Assembly (NCBI GenBank): GCA_018806915.1
Contig: JAGKQI010000020.1
Location: 1-64,000, forward strand
Reading direction: 5' to 3'
DNA length: 64,000 bases
Source of the DNA: Phytophthora colocasiae
Taxonomy: Eukaryota > Oomycota > Peronosporomycetes > Peronosporales > Peronosporaceae
This document shows, one piece after another, positions 1-10,268 of this stretch. The notes under the pieces were generated by a model, which saw only the letters and a program-made list of their open reading frames with translations, searched no databases and was not told where the DNA came from. The stretch's first letter is position 1. Each line of letters opens with the position of its first letter. Both the position numbers and the translations under genes were made by a program.

Positions 1-6
1 CTGGAT

Positions 7-1018
7 CTAAAGTTCCGAAATCCAAGCGTCTGTCTGTACCGGCATCAACATCCGACGATTAAGGTATTCGGAAGTCTTCGAAGCTGCACAAAGGAAGGCT
101 TCGGAATCCGGACGCACGGGAGGCCAGTCGTATCTGACGTCAGGTGGAATGTCTCTTTCGGAACTATCGCGCTCCCAGCGTCTCACCTGCTCGGCCACAT
201 ATGTCTTCGCGCGACCTTCGGTCATTTGGACTTCGGACGCCGTAGATGGGACATCTTGAAGCTCCTCCATTTCACAATCGGGAATGTCGAATCCACTTGG
301 TTCTTGCAGAGACACCTCAGAGAGCAGCTGGAACGGCGGCTGGTGTTGGCATCCGGAGTTCTGGAATCACTGGCGATGACATGTTATTGTCTTCAAGCAC
401 AGTATCTTCCTGAACCGGCGACAGCGGGCGATCTTCCTGCTTCACGCGTGGTGCCTCTTCTCGAACTCCAGATACGGCATCTGGATCCACTCTTTTCGGC
501 GGAGGAGAATACAGAACTCGATCCTCCGCGGGGACTTCAATCTCGACATCTTCATCTTCAGATGCCTCTTTTCCGGAATCTTCAGCGTCACTCCCGACGA
601 CTTCAGACTCCTCACCTTCGGACTCCTCCTGACCGGACTCGTCCAAAACTCCTTCGTCTTCCAGATCACCTTCCGATCCAGAATCCTCTTCCTCCGAACC
701 CGACTCGGATCCGGACTCTTCTTGCTCTGGGTCGCCTTCTCGATCCGAAGTTTCTTCCCGATCACTTCCGTCCGGACTTGCGTGGTGCGCATCCTCAACG
801 GCAGATTCGGAACCATCCTCCTGGAGATCTGGCAACTCCTTTGCTTCCTGGGCAGCCTTTCGCTTCGCAGCGTTGGCCTGACGAGCTCTTCTCATAATCG
901 TATCTAAATCTTCGTGCTCTTCAGGCAGCTGCCCCTTCAACCGACGCGACGATCTGGATGCCATACCGGATCCAGAATCCGCGTCTCTCCCTTTGCGCGC
1001 GCTTTCACTTCCAATCAT
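7..1018 (-). pseudogene. N-terminal acidic part of B'-family gag polyprotein, frameshifted
   Basis: The first ATG of the long open frame is at 1018. The encoded protein begins with a short Ser/Arg segment and continues as a strongly acidic Glu/Asp/Ser-rich region. Its counterpart in element B starts at 56577. A frameshift near 317 separates this part (317-1018) from the continuation (7-315), which carries the segment beginning LNRRMLMP that B also has. At the position where B has a TAA stop, this copy keeps a Trp codon, so the ancestral frame ran through. No catalytic motif is visible. By position it is the leader domain of gag, upstream of the capsid. It continues past the left edge of the window. 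Confidence 0.7.
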
Positions 1019-1110
1019 CACAACCACGATTAGAAAGTTAGTTAGCACTCAGTTCCCCTGAAACTAATCCAATCAAATATAAAATAACTCAGTGATACAC
1101 TCGGTATCGA

Positions 1111-1128
1111 ATCCGGGCACGCGCACCA
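1111..1128 (-). other. Primer binding site of element B'
   Basis: The plus strand reads ATCCGGGCACGCGCACCA, ending in CCA like the 3' end of a mature tRNA. On the element strand this is the complementary primer binding site, two bases from the LTR end. The same 18 bases occur at 5253-5270 (element C) and 56673-56690 (element B), so all three use the same tRNA primer. It is not a tRNA gene: no cloverleaf surrounds it. Confidence 0.8.
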
Positions 1129-1130
1129 GC

Positions 1131-2618
1131 TGTGGCGAAGTGGGTGAACACTTTTCGGCTTCCGGACTGGAAGTCGGTCGCCCAGAGTGTATAGTGCGTG
1201 GCCAGGTGGATTCTGGAATAAAACGTCCAGATGCCAAGTGGGGTCAGTCTCAACCTTCCGGGATCCTATGGGTATCCGGAAGGCAGAGTTGGCGTGTGAC
1301 CTTGTGGTATCCTCTTGGGTGTCGTTTGTCTTCGTATATCCGGTGTAGTCACCAATGAGTTACTTCTGGATGCCGATCAGGTCCAGATGTACAAATGCCA
1401 GGTACTTTCCAGATGCAGTCGTCTGGAATCAGTGAGAGACTATTAGCAAAGTCTTCCCCTAGCGATTAACCAATACAATACAGAGAGTTAATATGCAAAT
1501 ATACAGCCGCTCTTATTCTTTGTGGCCCTTGAGCGGTGGGCACTCCAGATGCCAGTCGACGGAGTCTGATTCCGGAACACTGGCTCGGTTCCGGGACTCT
1601 TACAAGCGCACCACTTCCGGATAACCACTTGGTTTCCGGAAGACAATAATCAAATGGAGTCCGGAATCACTAGAAAGTAATCCGGACAACCCTCAATATA
1701 CAATCCTATCACACAGTAGTTAATTCAATACAGTTCCAAGGGACTAACTACTAACAACCTCCTAAAAACGCAGTTATAATATGAAATGGGTATCCGGAGT
1801 CCGGAATACCAACTGGAATATGAAATAGGAAGTTCACTTCCGGATGCGCCTTCCGGATCCCTTACCTAACTTGGTCTTGACCTTTGTGGAGAATCCCGCG
1901 GCGGTGTACGCTGTCGTCGCGGCCTAACGCTGGCGGAGGTGACCCCGAGCCCTCTTCTTGAGGCTGGTCGGCGGTTCTCGGCAGTGGTGGCTTGTGGGAA
2001 CCTCCCGCACACTCACTTGCGTCCTTGGTGGCAAATTGAACTCTCTGTTATTTATGTATAAGTATTTTGCTAAAGTCTCTGCTAAACGTCTTGATTTCAC
2101 TATAGAAAGGGGCAGGGGGCGCGTGTCTCTGTCGCCGAAGCCCGAAGAATTCCGGCTGGTGCCGAGCACATCCTGGTCGGTCGTCTTGGTCGGTCGGTAA
2201 TCACTTGACTTAAGTATACTTGGAGCTTCAACTGGATACTGGGTACAAATCAGGACTATTCAACTGGATACTGGGTACAAATCAGGATTTCCCCGGATGC
2301 CAGTCCTTTCCAAACGCCCTTGGTGTTCAGATTCCACGTGACCTTGGCCGGCATCTGGAGCTCTTTTCACAGGAAATACTTGGATACTGTATGTGTACCT
2401 GGTTCAGCTGTATCAGGGCTCCGGATGCAGTTGGTCGACTCGGGATTCCAGATCGGACATGGATTCCGGAGATTATCGAAGGTATTCCTGAAGCACAACG
2501 CTTACACCTTCCCAGATTCCCGTCCCAATGTTGTCAAATATCAGCCAATCAGCTTCCAGATCAATGGATGGTCCTGGGAGGCGGCTTCTGGGCGAAAATT
2601 CAAACCCACAGCTTCACA
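1131..2618 (-). repeat. 5' LTR of element B' (about 1.49 kb)
   Basis: It is homologous to the LTRs at 56693-58296 and 28845-43332 (the latter interrupted). In plus orientation it starts TGTGGCGA and ends TTCACA, so the element-strand ends are TGTGAAGC and TCGCCACA, a normal TG...CA pair. It has diverged clearly from the other two copies and contains a 32-bp tandem duplication at 2229-2292 that they lack. There is no gene here. The short open frames are not supported. Confidence 0.85.
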
Positions 2619-2943
2619 CCAGTGTCCAGGAGCAAGATCGCTCTTTCATGATTGATCTTGCCTGAGATCTTGGCTTGGCGGAACCATTTCCCTGGTGCGT
2701 GGTATTTCCAGTACCCCCTGGATTCTCCTTCCTTGAGGTCCAAAGCCACTTCCGCACCAGATCGAGAGAACTCATCGATCCGGGGAAGACTCGCGATCTT
2801 AGCAGTATACGAGTGCAACTTACATGTATTACCGCGCAGATCAGAATTCTCCCTATCTTGATCTCCCGATTTCTTGTTCACATATGCATAGATGCAATAC
2901 TCAGAACGCTCGGCTCGTACCGGTTTCCAAACCGGCGAGCGTC
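2619..2943 (-). pseudogene. Protease start of element C, truncated by B'
   Basis: Downstream of the gag stop an open frame encodes a linker and then the approach to a retroviral-type aspartic protease. The hydrophobic run ILLLDTG is the family's catalytic loop. The next codon is already LTR sequence of B', so the protease fold and all of pol are missing here and would lie beyond the left edge of the window if they persist. The frame extends from the region around 3043. Only the DTG motif supports the assignment, but it sits where a Gypsy protease belongs. Confidence 0.6.
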
Positions 2944-5271
2944 CTAGTTTAACATCTTTTCCACCTTCTCGGGGAACAATCCGGCATGTCGGGTCGGATC
3001 GTACCACTTGCGGATTTGGTTGTAGAATTCCTCCATGGGGCATTCTCCAGCTTCATGGATCTCCCCACAACCACGGCATGTGTACAGACAGCGATCCGTT
3101 GGGTGACCTCTTTTCCCGCACTTATCACAGGTTAGACGTCTCCAGCAGTCCAGATCCGTGTGCTTCCGCGATCCGCAGTGCGAACAGCGACCTCGATCGC
3201 GATCTGATCCCCCGCGATCCGTGATCCGGCCTCAATCTTGCGCATTCGTGTGTGATCGCGACTGATCCTGTTGGTGGGGAGCGCCCCCAGTGCCGATCGG
3301 CCTGTCTTCTGACGCGGCAAGATATATCCTCCGGAGATCGCTTTCAGAATCGGATCCGTCCGATCCGGATATTTCTTCCGATTCCGAGCTCGGATCTTGG
3401 GTTTGGATCGCTCGTACCACCGCTCGGGTGGGTGCTGCCGGGGCGCTGGCTGGTGCCTTTTGTCGATACTTCGATCCGAACGCAGACTTACGTTGTCTGC
3501 TTTTCGCCCGTTCCCGGGCACGAAGTACCTCCTCCAGTTCATCGACGTCACTTAGCCGGAGTAGAGTCAGCCGATCAGCTAACTCCGGATCTCCCAATGT
3601 CTCGATGTAGTGGTCTACATGTTCCCGGCGGGCCTTAGGGCTCCCATCCTTGATCTTCAGCCTAGCCCGTAAACCCGCCACGTTGAGCCGGTAGAGATAA
3701 TCGAGAGGAGTCTCTTCTGATCGCTTGCGAGCGTGATAGTATTGCCACGCGACCGACATACCCAACCCACAATACTGGGTCTGGAAACTGTCCAGCAGAT
3801 CCGCCCACTTGGTTTTCGTCGTTCGGCTGAGCTGCCTGTACCAGTTCTTTGCCGGTCCCACCATCAGATCTGCAAACGTGAGGCATTTATCCTCTTCCGT
3901 AGCCTGATCACGTTGGGACGCTGACTTGACCTTACCGATCCAGGCCCGAGCGCGATCTTCGTCCAGATCTTTACCCGCAAAATCTTTTAGATCCGAGATC
4001 GCTGAGATTCGGACCCGCTGGATCATCGACGATCCTCCTTGACCGATCGTCGCGGATGCGATCGCTGCTCGGCTCGACATCTGTCCACCAGAACTCGGTA
4101 TGCCCAGATCGTCCGGATCGTATTCCCATGCATCAGGATCTGAGGCGGTAACGGACTCCATATCAACATCCAACTCCCCTTTGATCGGTGACCGGGGTGC
4201 CGCGAGACTCCGTTCTTTTAAGAAACGATCCATCGCCATTTGGAAGTAGTCGTCCAACTTGTTGCTCGATCCAGTGGAATTAGTCGTCGGCGCGGTCTGG
4301 TCCGTCCGGATCCGGCGATTTTCTTGCTGATCAGGCGTCTTGACCTCCCGTTTCGCAGCCACCGATCGCGTATCCTGTTTCTTCATACGTGATTTCAGGA
4401 ACTTGGCGCCGGAGGGCCCTAACGACATGCGTTGCAGCCTTCTCGGGCTATCGGAGTCTGGTTCCGAGGTCGCTGACGCGTAGCATGACGATCCAGTCTG
4501 ATAGCCTGGATCGGGCGTCAGTGGGCGCTCGCCGACCAAGATCTTGAGGGAATCGAATAGATCATGGGTTGCAGATTGAATCGCTTGCAGTTCCAAGTCA
4601 AATAGAGAGTTTGGGTCGAATTCTCCAGCCACCAAACCAGCTTCTTGGAGCAGATCAAGTAGGATCTTCACCGCGTTCAGGCGGTCAGAGCTAGTCCGGG
4701 TCTTCGACACTGGGCCGGTGAGGTTACCGATCTGGCGGACTTGTATGATAGTAAGAACGGGATCGTTAAGCAAGGTCTCGCTTAGCCTCTTCCTGTGATA
4801 GGCCTGCTCGATCGCGTCCTTGGTGATCGTCGATCCTGGGTTGATCACATCTTCTGGCTCTGAGTCTGGAGCTTTCAATTTCGTCCGGGTGCTCTTGATC
4901 TTCTTTTTCTTGGTCGATCTTGACGCAACGGCGGACTTGGTGAGCAGATTAGGTTTCAGCTTTGCTGATTCCTTATCGCTCATGTGCGGATCCCGATTCT
5001 CATCGAGATCCGCGGTGGCCCTCGAAGGGGCCTTGGGAGGAGTTCGAGGTTTTTCTTCCAGATCTGGATTGCGATCCAGGTCTGCCTCGTGCCTGTCAGT
5101 AGAGATCCTCCCAGAACTCTGCTGATCCGTGGATCTTTCTGTTTTCATCGGTGCCTCCGTCGATCCAACATTCGTAGGCACTTCTTCCCCTTGTTCTTGT
5201 TTTATCTTGACATCTTCTTGGGACTCACGGTGATATCCGAAGTCACCAGAAGATCCGGGCACGCGCACCAT
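2944..5271 (-). pseudogene. Gag polyprotein of element C, one in-frame stop
   Basis: One frame runs 775 codons from 5271 to a TAG at 2944, interrupted once by TGA at 3232-3234. Residues 1-400 are charged and low complexity. About residues 410-620 form the retrotransposon capsid: the segments KNWYRQLSRTTKTKW and TPLDYLYRLNVAGLRA match the same region of B. After the TGA the frame continues into three zinc-knuckle-like motifs. CSHCGSRKHTDLDC and CDKCGKRGHPTDRC are full C-x2-C-x4-H-x4-C, and CRGCGEIHEAGEC is a variant. The ATG at 5271 lies one base from the LTR and the reading frame begins inside the primer binding site, so an internal start is possible. Gag packages the element RNA into particles. 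Confidence 0.75.
5253..5270 (-). other. Primer binding site of element C
   Basis: The same 18 bases as at 1111-1128 lie one base from the LTR end at 5272. They are complementary on the element strand to a tRNA 3' end finishing in CCA. Confidence 0.8.
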
Positions 5272-6477
5272 TGTGGTGGAGCGGATCTGCCAAAATCTCG
5301 TTGAGGCAGGTCTCGATCACCACTTGCGTCCAGACACCGACTAACGGAGGGGGTCCCCCGATGATCCGTGATCTAGCTGTGTGTAGTTTCACCTTGTGTA
5401 CCCGTCGGTAGGTGGGTTACGCTCTTCCAGGTGACTTCTGAAGAGGTCTTGAAGGTTAGAAGAAGGTCTTGCGGGACGTAGGGGTTCGAGGTAGCGTGGA
5501 AGTTCTTCACTCCACCTCGGGGTACTTGATCCCGGTCGTAGGCGAGTTCTCGAGCCTTGATCCGGGTGCCTGGTCCTTGACCCAGGTCTTCCAATAGTCC
5601 AATGTTCGGGATACAGTCCCTTCCTTTCCGTTGTTTTCCGCTTCCGATAGCGGGGGTCTTGAGGGGGCGAGATTCGACGGGATCGTTGGGCCAAACAACC
5701 AACTCCTTCCGATCCGATGTATGCACTTAAAGGATAGTTCACTAGATAGGGCAAAGCTGGCCAATATATTATCCAGTCTTAACCGCTATACTAGGTCACG
5801 TATCCTTACCTTCTCGACGCTTGTAGGGCCAATGTAGTTCCCGGCTCCAGGCGCAGCGAAGACACTTGAGTGGTTCAGGGCAAATTCGAGTCTGTTTATG
5901 GTTATTCCTATGCCTACTATTCCCATCCTGATTTGCTATCCTACGATCACATGACACTGACTACATAGCTGATCCCTAGCCTGGCTCCCCTAACCCTGAT
6001 CGTGAGCCTATTCCGTACTTAACCGAAGCTTGATCTCGTACTTAACCGAAGCTTGATCTCGCACTTAATCGGGACTTGATCGCTGCCTGATCCCGCTTGG
6101 TAGTCGCCTGATCCCGCTTGGTAGTCGTTCGAAGAATCCGGATCAGGCCACCAGAAGAGTCTGCGTCGTGCCTGGAGCTGAACTTGATCCGGCGCCGATC
6201 TCGCACTTAAACGGGACGGGATCACTGCGTGATCCCGCTCCGTCGCCGCCCGGGGAAGATGCTGCTAGAAAGCTTCGAGGCGCCGGGGTGAGCCGATCGT
6301 GCCCCGTCACCGCTGATCGTGTGAGAACACCCTTGATCTTCCCATTCTTCCTCCGGTAGAACGCGGATCACCAACAAACACCGCTCCACTTGATCTTCCG
6401 CCGGTGTCTCTGTTGCCTATTCCCCGGCGGAACCCATCGTACCTTCGTCTGATTCGACTCAGATCTGGGGATCACAG
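5272..6477 (-). repeat. 5' LTR of element C (about 1.2 kb)
   Basis: The boundaries are inferred from the primer binding site at the left, TGTGG at 5272, and GATCACA ending at 6477 at the right, where GATC density collapses and element D sequence starts. Short internal direct repeats are visible at 6017-6125 (CTTAACCGAAGCTTGATCTC twice, GCCTGATCCCGCTTGGTAGTC-like units twice). The second LTR is outside the window, so the target duplication cannot be checked. I see no gene in this stretch. Confidence 0.65.
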
Positions 6478-6502
6478 GTCCCCCCTGTCGCTCGTTCCGA
6501 CT

Positions 6503-7363
6503 CTATTCGGGTTCGTGGCTGATATCGTCTCTCCGGGAAAGATTCTCGTTCGCTTCACCACACCCACACGTTGACTCACTGTCAACCAGCGCTACGCGCT
6601 CAACAGGACTGCGGTCCTCGCACTCGGTGCTGTCCACCAACTCGGACACACCGACTTCCAGCATCATAGCCGACTCGGCTCGATGCTCGCGCCAATAGCG
6701 CTTCTGCTTCCTAGCAGAGGTGGGTTCATGACTCGCCAAAGCTCCACTAGGAGAGAAGTGCGTAGCACCTAAGGTCTTCGACCTCCAATCAATCCATGGC
6801 TCGTGGCGCTCCAGCCACGCCATGCCAAGGATGAGGTCGTACCTCGAATCCAGGTCCAGGACCAAGCAGCGTTCCACGCTATCGAAGTCCAAGAACTTCA
6901 GCCGCAGGTCCATGGGGACCTTGGCCACCGTGACACGGACGCCCGTCGCTAGACGGACTGTGACTGTGTCACCTCTTCGCGCTCGAAGCGCCTCAGCATA
7001 TTGCTGACTACCTTCAACGGTGGAGCGTCTGACGTAGTTGCCAGACGCCCCCGAATCGATCAACACGATCCACGGCTTCTCAAAGCCCTTCACGTCCACC
7101 TGGACGACCAGCAAGCCCTGCTTGCTCACACGTTTCGTGTTCAAGAGCACGGAGCTCTTTGGGGCTGAGCCCCAGTGCCTCTCACGCACTGCAGAACTCA
7201 GTTCTTCCCCAGTAGACCGCCCCGCGTCTACTGGAAGCCGGCGTTTCCCTGGGCAGAGCCCAAGGCGGGACCCGCGGCGGGGTTGCGGCCATTTTGGCCG
7301 GCGCGCTCTTTGCGCAGAGGGCAGTTGGGCCTCAGGTGTGAGGGACTGCCGCATGTATAGCAC
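6503..7363 (-). CDS. Aspartic protease region of element D
   Basis: This is a 286-codon open frame in a different phase from gag, overlapping the gag 3' end by about 136 bases, as expected for a gag-pro frameshift. The retropepsin core is visible: IVLIDSGASGNYV holds the catalytic D-S-G, and the distal RYDLILGMAWLERHEPWIDW is the family's second conserved block. The enzyme would cleave gag and pol precursors inside the particle. The frame stops at 6503, 25 bases before the element C insertion point, and RT, RNase H and integrase are absent. The upstream part (before about residue 60) reads through gag zinc-knuckle DNA in the wrong phase and is not real coding. Confidence 0.7.
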   Translation of the reverse strand: MLYMRQSLTPEAQLPSAQRARRPKWPQPRRGSRLGLCPGKRRLPVDAGRSTGEELSSAVRERHWGSAPKSSVLLNTKRVSKQGLLVVQVDVKGFEKPWIVLIDSGASGNYVRRSTVEGSQQYAEALRARRGDTVTVRLATGVRVTVAKVPMDLRLKFLDFDSVERCLVLDLDSRYDLILGMAWLERHEPWIDWRSKTLGATHFSPSGALASHEPTSARKQKRYWREHRAESAMMLEVGVSELVDSTECEDRSPVERVALVDSESTCGCGEANENLSRRDDISHEPE

Positions 7364-8199
7364 CGGCGGATGCTCATACGCTGCACCGCAGCTCGTAGCT
7401 CGGCTACTTCATCTTCAGCATAGCTGAGGTCCATGAGCTCGGGTCCACCGGACCCTGTGCTGATAGCACCGACCCTCGACAACTTAAAGTTGTGTTCGGC
7501 ATTTAATGCCACGCTGACAGCGTCCTCGAAGCTGCGGGGGTTCTGACGGAATGCCTCCGTCCTGGCCACGCCAGCTCGCAAGCCTTCCATGAAGACGGTC
7601 ACGGCGACCACCTCGGGTAGAGGGTCGGCAGCCATGCCGGCAATGAGCGTGCGCAGCTCTTGGACATAGTCCACCAGATCCTTCTTGCCCTGTCGGCAAG
7701 CAAGGAAGCGTGACCGCACGCGATACGCCTGGTTAGGCGGAGCAAACACTTGCGTGAGCTTGGCCTTTAGCTCGCCCCAAGTAGGGAAGGCCGCTTCCAC
7801 CGACATCCCAGACGTCAAGGCCCATTCTCGTGCTCGCCCTTCGAGCTTAGAGATGGCGAACGCCACGGGTTGGCCTTCCAACTGGAGCATAGTGGCCCCC
7901 ATGGCCATCTCGACCTCTCGGGTCCACAAAAGGAGGTTCTCCCCCTCATTCCCGTGGAAGGTCTTCCCGCTGAGGGTGACGGGCTTAGCTCTTGGAGCAG
8001 GGGTAGCCCCCTTTACATTCCGCTGAATGTGCTCGACGAGAGCGTTCTCGTACGAGGCAAATGCCTCGAGGCGCGCGTTGACGGCCTCCGGCCCTTGAGA
8101 CGCAAGGTGCGCCATACCTTCAGGGCCCAGCAAGGACGTAAGCTTGTTAAGCGTGTCCCGCTGACTCGGAGTCAAGTGAGCGTATGCTTCTGGCTCCAT
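7228..8199 (-). CDS. Gag of element D
   Basis: The open frame extends to 8205 but the first ATG is 8199 (two codons in), which I take as the start. The protein has a helical N terminus (LTPSQRDTLNKLTSLL), then a retrotransposon capsid region (about residues 80-230; AREWALTSGMS, AFPTWGELKAKLTQVF, LVDYVQELRTLI) and one zinc knuckle, CYTCGSPSHLRPNC. This order and the 325-residue size fit a complete Gypsy gag. It forms the particle shell and binds element RNA. The frame is uninterrupted, unlike most gag frames in this window. Confidence 0.8.
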   Translation of the reverse strand: MEPEAYAHLTPSQRDTLNKLTSLLGPEGMAHLASQGPEAVNARLEAFASYENALVEHIQRNVKGATPAPRAKPVTLSGKTFHGNEGENLLLWTREVEMAMGATMLQLEGQPVAFAISKLEGRAREWALTSGMSVEAAFPTWGELKAKLTQVFAPPNQAYRVRSRFLACRQGKKDLVDYVQELRTLIAGMAADPLPEVVAVTVFMEGLRAGVARTEAFRQNPRSFEDAVSVALNAEHNFKLSRVGAISTGSGGPELMDLSYAEDEVAELRAAVQRMSIRRCYTCGSPSHLRPNCPLRKERAGQNGRNPAAGPALGSAQGNAGFQ

Positions 8200-8236
8200 T
8201 CTCACAGAGAAACAGTCTTCAACTCAGGAGTTGGAT

Positions 8237-8254
8237 TGACTACAAGTGCTACCA
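8237..8254 (-). other. Primer binding site of element D
   Basis: The plus strand reads TGACTACAAGTGCTACCA, ending in CCA, two bases from the LTR start at 8257. The element strand therefore begins TGGTAGCA, a plausible complement to a tRNA 3' end different from the one used by B and C. The tRNA identity cannot be decided from here. Confidence 0.55.
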
Positions 8255-8256
8255 GA

Positions 8257-8678
8257 TGCAGCGGGGCTGCGTAGGGGTGCACGGCACAGAGGAAGTTTAG
8301 TTGACTCGTAGAGTCCTGCTTGCAAGGCACTAGCCTTCGGTTCTATACAAGAACTAAGTAGTCCACTAAATACGGGACTCACACAATCAGTGTACCTATA
8401 ACAAAGGAACTAACACTAATTATGTAAAATGCAAACTGATTTTTATTGACTTTATTGCCCTAATCCAAAATGTAACAGATTTAGTATCTAACATACTAAA
8501 TCCTAATCAAAATGCAATGTGAGGCTCTGAGGCCATCTACGTATCTACTCGTGTGTGTCACACCATTATGTTCCCACATAAATGTATCATGAGTGTCACA
8601 CACCATTATGTACCCACATAAATGTATCCACGTGTGGCACACACCAACGAGAAACATTCGTGTAACATCCCCGTTACA
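8257..8678 (-). repeat. 5' LTR of element D (422 bp)
   Basis: It begins TGCAGCGGGGCTGCG and ends CCCCGTTACA in plus orientation. Two further copies lie at 61678-62093 and 63161-63573 with the same ends. It contains short imperfect repeats of the type CACACCATTATGT.CCCACATAAATGTATC around 8557-8635. There is no gene. The base after 8678 is element E gag. Confidence 0.85.
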
Positions 8679-9300
8679 GTTTGATTCATACTACATCTTC
8701 AAGGGGTACGCTGCAACATGGTATGAGACCTACATGTAAAACCCAACCACCCTAAAGACGTGGAGTGTCATGAAGGAAGCCATGGAAACCGTGTTCAAGG
8801 AGCCGAATTTTCAGCAAACACTGCGCAGCGAGCTGCTCAACTTTTCGCAGCGTGGTACGTATGCTGGATACGTCGCCCAGTTCCAGGACAAGCTTCGGCT
8901 AGTTCCACTCGGCTGCGTCTTCGCCAAGGAGATTTTCCTGCAAGGCCTGAGTAATAGCAATCTCCGAAAGCAGATCCTACGCAAGAAGCCGGTGACGCTC
9001 GAAGAAGTGATCGCTGAAGAATTCAATGAAGTTGAGCTCGAGCGTCTCGACAACGGCAAGTCAACCGAGACCAAAGCCTCGCCAAGTCAAAAAGGCAACA
9101 AAGTTGGCAATGGTAACAATAGCGGTTCAAGGAATCGCCAGAAATTAAGCAAGCACGACGGCAAGAAGAAGGAAAATGCCCACACTGCCGGCGCGGATAT
9201 CATGCCTGTTGGGTGAAGTACCCGGAAAAACGCCCCAGCTCAACTGATGGTGGACCACGTGGCAGGAAAGACAAGTCGAACACTGATACGACCGACTACA
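8679..9300 (+). pseudogene. Gag fragment of element E
   Basis: The first bases after the D LTR already encode gag (YYIFKGYAATWYETYM), followed by a stop and then an open frame from 8770 to 9216 with the capsid C-terminal region (SELLNFSQRGTYAGYVAQFQ, FLQGLSNSNLRKQILRKKPV). The zinc-knuckle segment (CPHC...GYHACWVKYPEKRP) lies in another phase from about 9175, so there is at least one frameshift. The N-terminal capsid is missing because D inserted here. Confidence 0.7.
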
Positions 9301-9442
9301 AAACAAAATACTTCGCGCTCATTGATCAGTTTGTTGTAGACAACTCCGAGCACACCACGGAAGCTTTAAACTGCTAAATCCGCTTGACGACGGCCGCTCA
9401 AGCGGATTCTGTCCTAAGCCCATTGAACGGGACAAGGCAAGC

Positions 9443-10143
9443 ATGCCGAGTGAGCTGTTGTGCGTCGAGATCGGCCAAGGCGAGCACAAGTTCATCGAGA
9501 TGCAGTGTGATGTTGGCTTCAACGGCTTAACAAAGTTAGCGAGAGGTTTTATCGACAGCGGTGTATCTATCAACTGTGTGATCCCAAAATTCCTGAAGAC
9601 AACAACCTGGTGGAGCACGTTAACCAAACCAAGACGGTCGTGAGTTTGACGTTGGCCAATAAGGAGACGATCACGATGCCGAAGAAGACGATCAAATTGA
9701 CGGTTCGAGTTTCGGGCATGGATGAATATTCCTCGGAGTTTCTAGTCCTTCCAGTCCCAGATGACCGGGATCTCCTTCTTGGAATGCCATGGTTGTACGA
9801 TGTCAACCCCCGCATCGACTGGAAAACTGGATATGTTCTACCGTCACGTATTCAACTACGACAAAGATTTAAATTGCGACTGGCGATGCACCGAGCTTGC
9901 CGAACCAAGATACCGAAACGATCGAAACAGGAGCCAGCTAGTGATGATCGGCTTCCTGAGGCGTACTACTCGGTCGAATCTGGAGAGACTCGATTTATCT
10001 CGACGAAACAGTTTCGGAAGCTGCTGAAGAAGGACAAGAACATCGAGTACATCTTTGCTGTATTGCTGAGTGATCCGAAGGGAAACCGCGGGCTAAGAAT
10101 GTCAAAGACTACAAAGCCCATCCTGTGTATCCGTACCTTCTAA
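9443..10143 (+). pseudogene. Protease region of element E
   Basis: Two overlapping frames together give a retropepsin: FIDSGVSINCV (catalytic D-S-G) in the frame 9443-9643, and DDRDLLLGMPWLYDVNPRIDW in the frame 9610-10143. A frameshift near 9620 separates them. The downstream part is a basic linker toward RT. Confidence 0.65.
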
Positions 10144-10260
10144 AGTATCCTGGTCTCTTCCGGCAAAACTGCCTGCGGAATTACCACCTGCAGAACATGG
10201 GGAACATGTGATGGAACTCAAGAGTGAAGAGCCCGTTTTCAGACAGCAATGGCGTCAATC

Positions 10261-10268
10261 ACCGCAGC
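10261..10268 (+). repeat. Target duplication of the Mutator-like element (left copy)
   Basis: ACCGCAGC at 10261-10268 is repeated at 12552-12559. Joining the flanks at this word restores a continuous element E reading frame across the insertion point, which confirms the 8-bp duplication. Confidence 0.85.

Larger units (their letters stand above)
1..2618 (-). mobile_element. Gypsy LTR retrotransposon B' (5' end, cut by window edge)
   Basis: This is the 5' end of a minus-strand Ty3/Gypsy element of the same family as the large element at 28845-58296. Reading leftward, the 5' LTR (2618 to 1131) is followed by a primer binding site and the start of the gag-type reading frame, which leaves the window at base 1. 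Its right edge (2618) interrupts element C exactly in the protease active-site motif, so B' is the youngest insertion of the stack at this end. The element is dense in TCCGGA-like words, as is the family elsewhere in the window. The frame is already broken, so this copy is not autonomous as read. Confidence 0.85.
2619..6477 (-). mobile_element. Gypsy LTR retrotransposon C (5' part: LTR, gag, start of protease)
   Basis: Minus-strand order is LTR (6477 to 5272), primer binding site (5270 to 5253), gag (5271 to 2944) and the first part of the protease (to 2619), where B' cuts it. The element is saturated with the word GATC, both in gag and in the LTR. The density drops at once at 6477, where element D begins, which independently supports the LTR end there. 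The terminal bases (TGTGATCC and CACCACA on the element strand) match the pattern of the B family, and both families share the primer binding site, so B and C are related lineages. Confidence 0.8.
6478..8678 (-). mobile_element. Gypsy LTR retrotransposon D (5' part: LTR, gag, protease)
   Basis: Minus-strand order is LTR (8678 to 8257), primer binding site (8254 to 8237), gag (from 8199) and protease (7363 to 6503). The pol remainder is cut off by element C at 6477. D itself interrupts the gag of element E at 8678/8679. Its 422-bp LTR is the same family as the LTRs at 61678-62093 and 63161-63573. GATC is nearly absent here (three by hand count), in contrast with C. Confidence 0.8.

Noticed and set aside
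226..897. 223-codon plus-strand frame opposite B' gag
   Set aside because: Shadow of the acidic gag frame. Its composition (Leu/Pro/His/Arg) is what the complement of Glu/Asp/Ser codons gives.
1111..1128. tRNA-like 3' end ending in CCA (also at 5253 and 56673)
   Set aside because: Only the last 18 bases of a tRNA are present, always beside an LTR. It is a primer binding site, not a tRNA gene.
6017..6125. Regulatory iterons in the C LTR
   Set aside because: The repeats are short, irregular and explained by the general GATC-rich word usage of the element.
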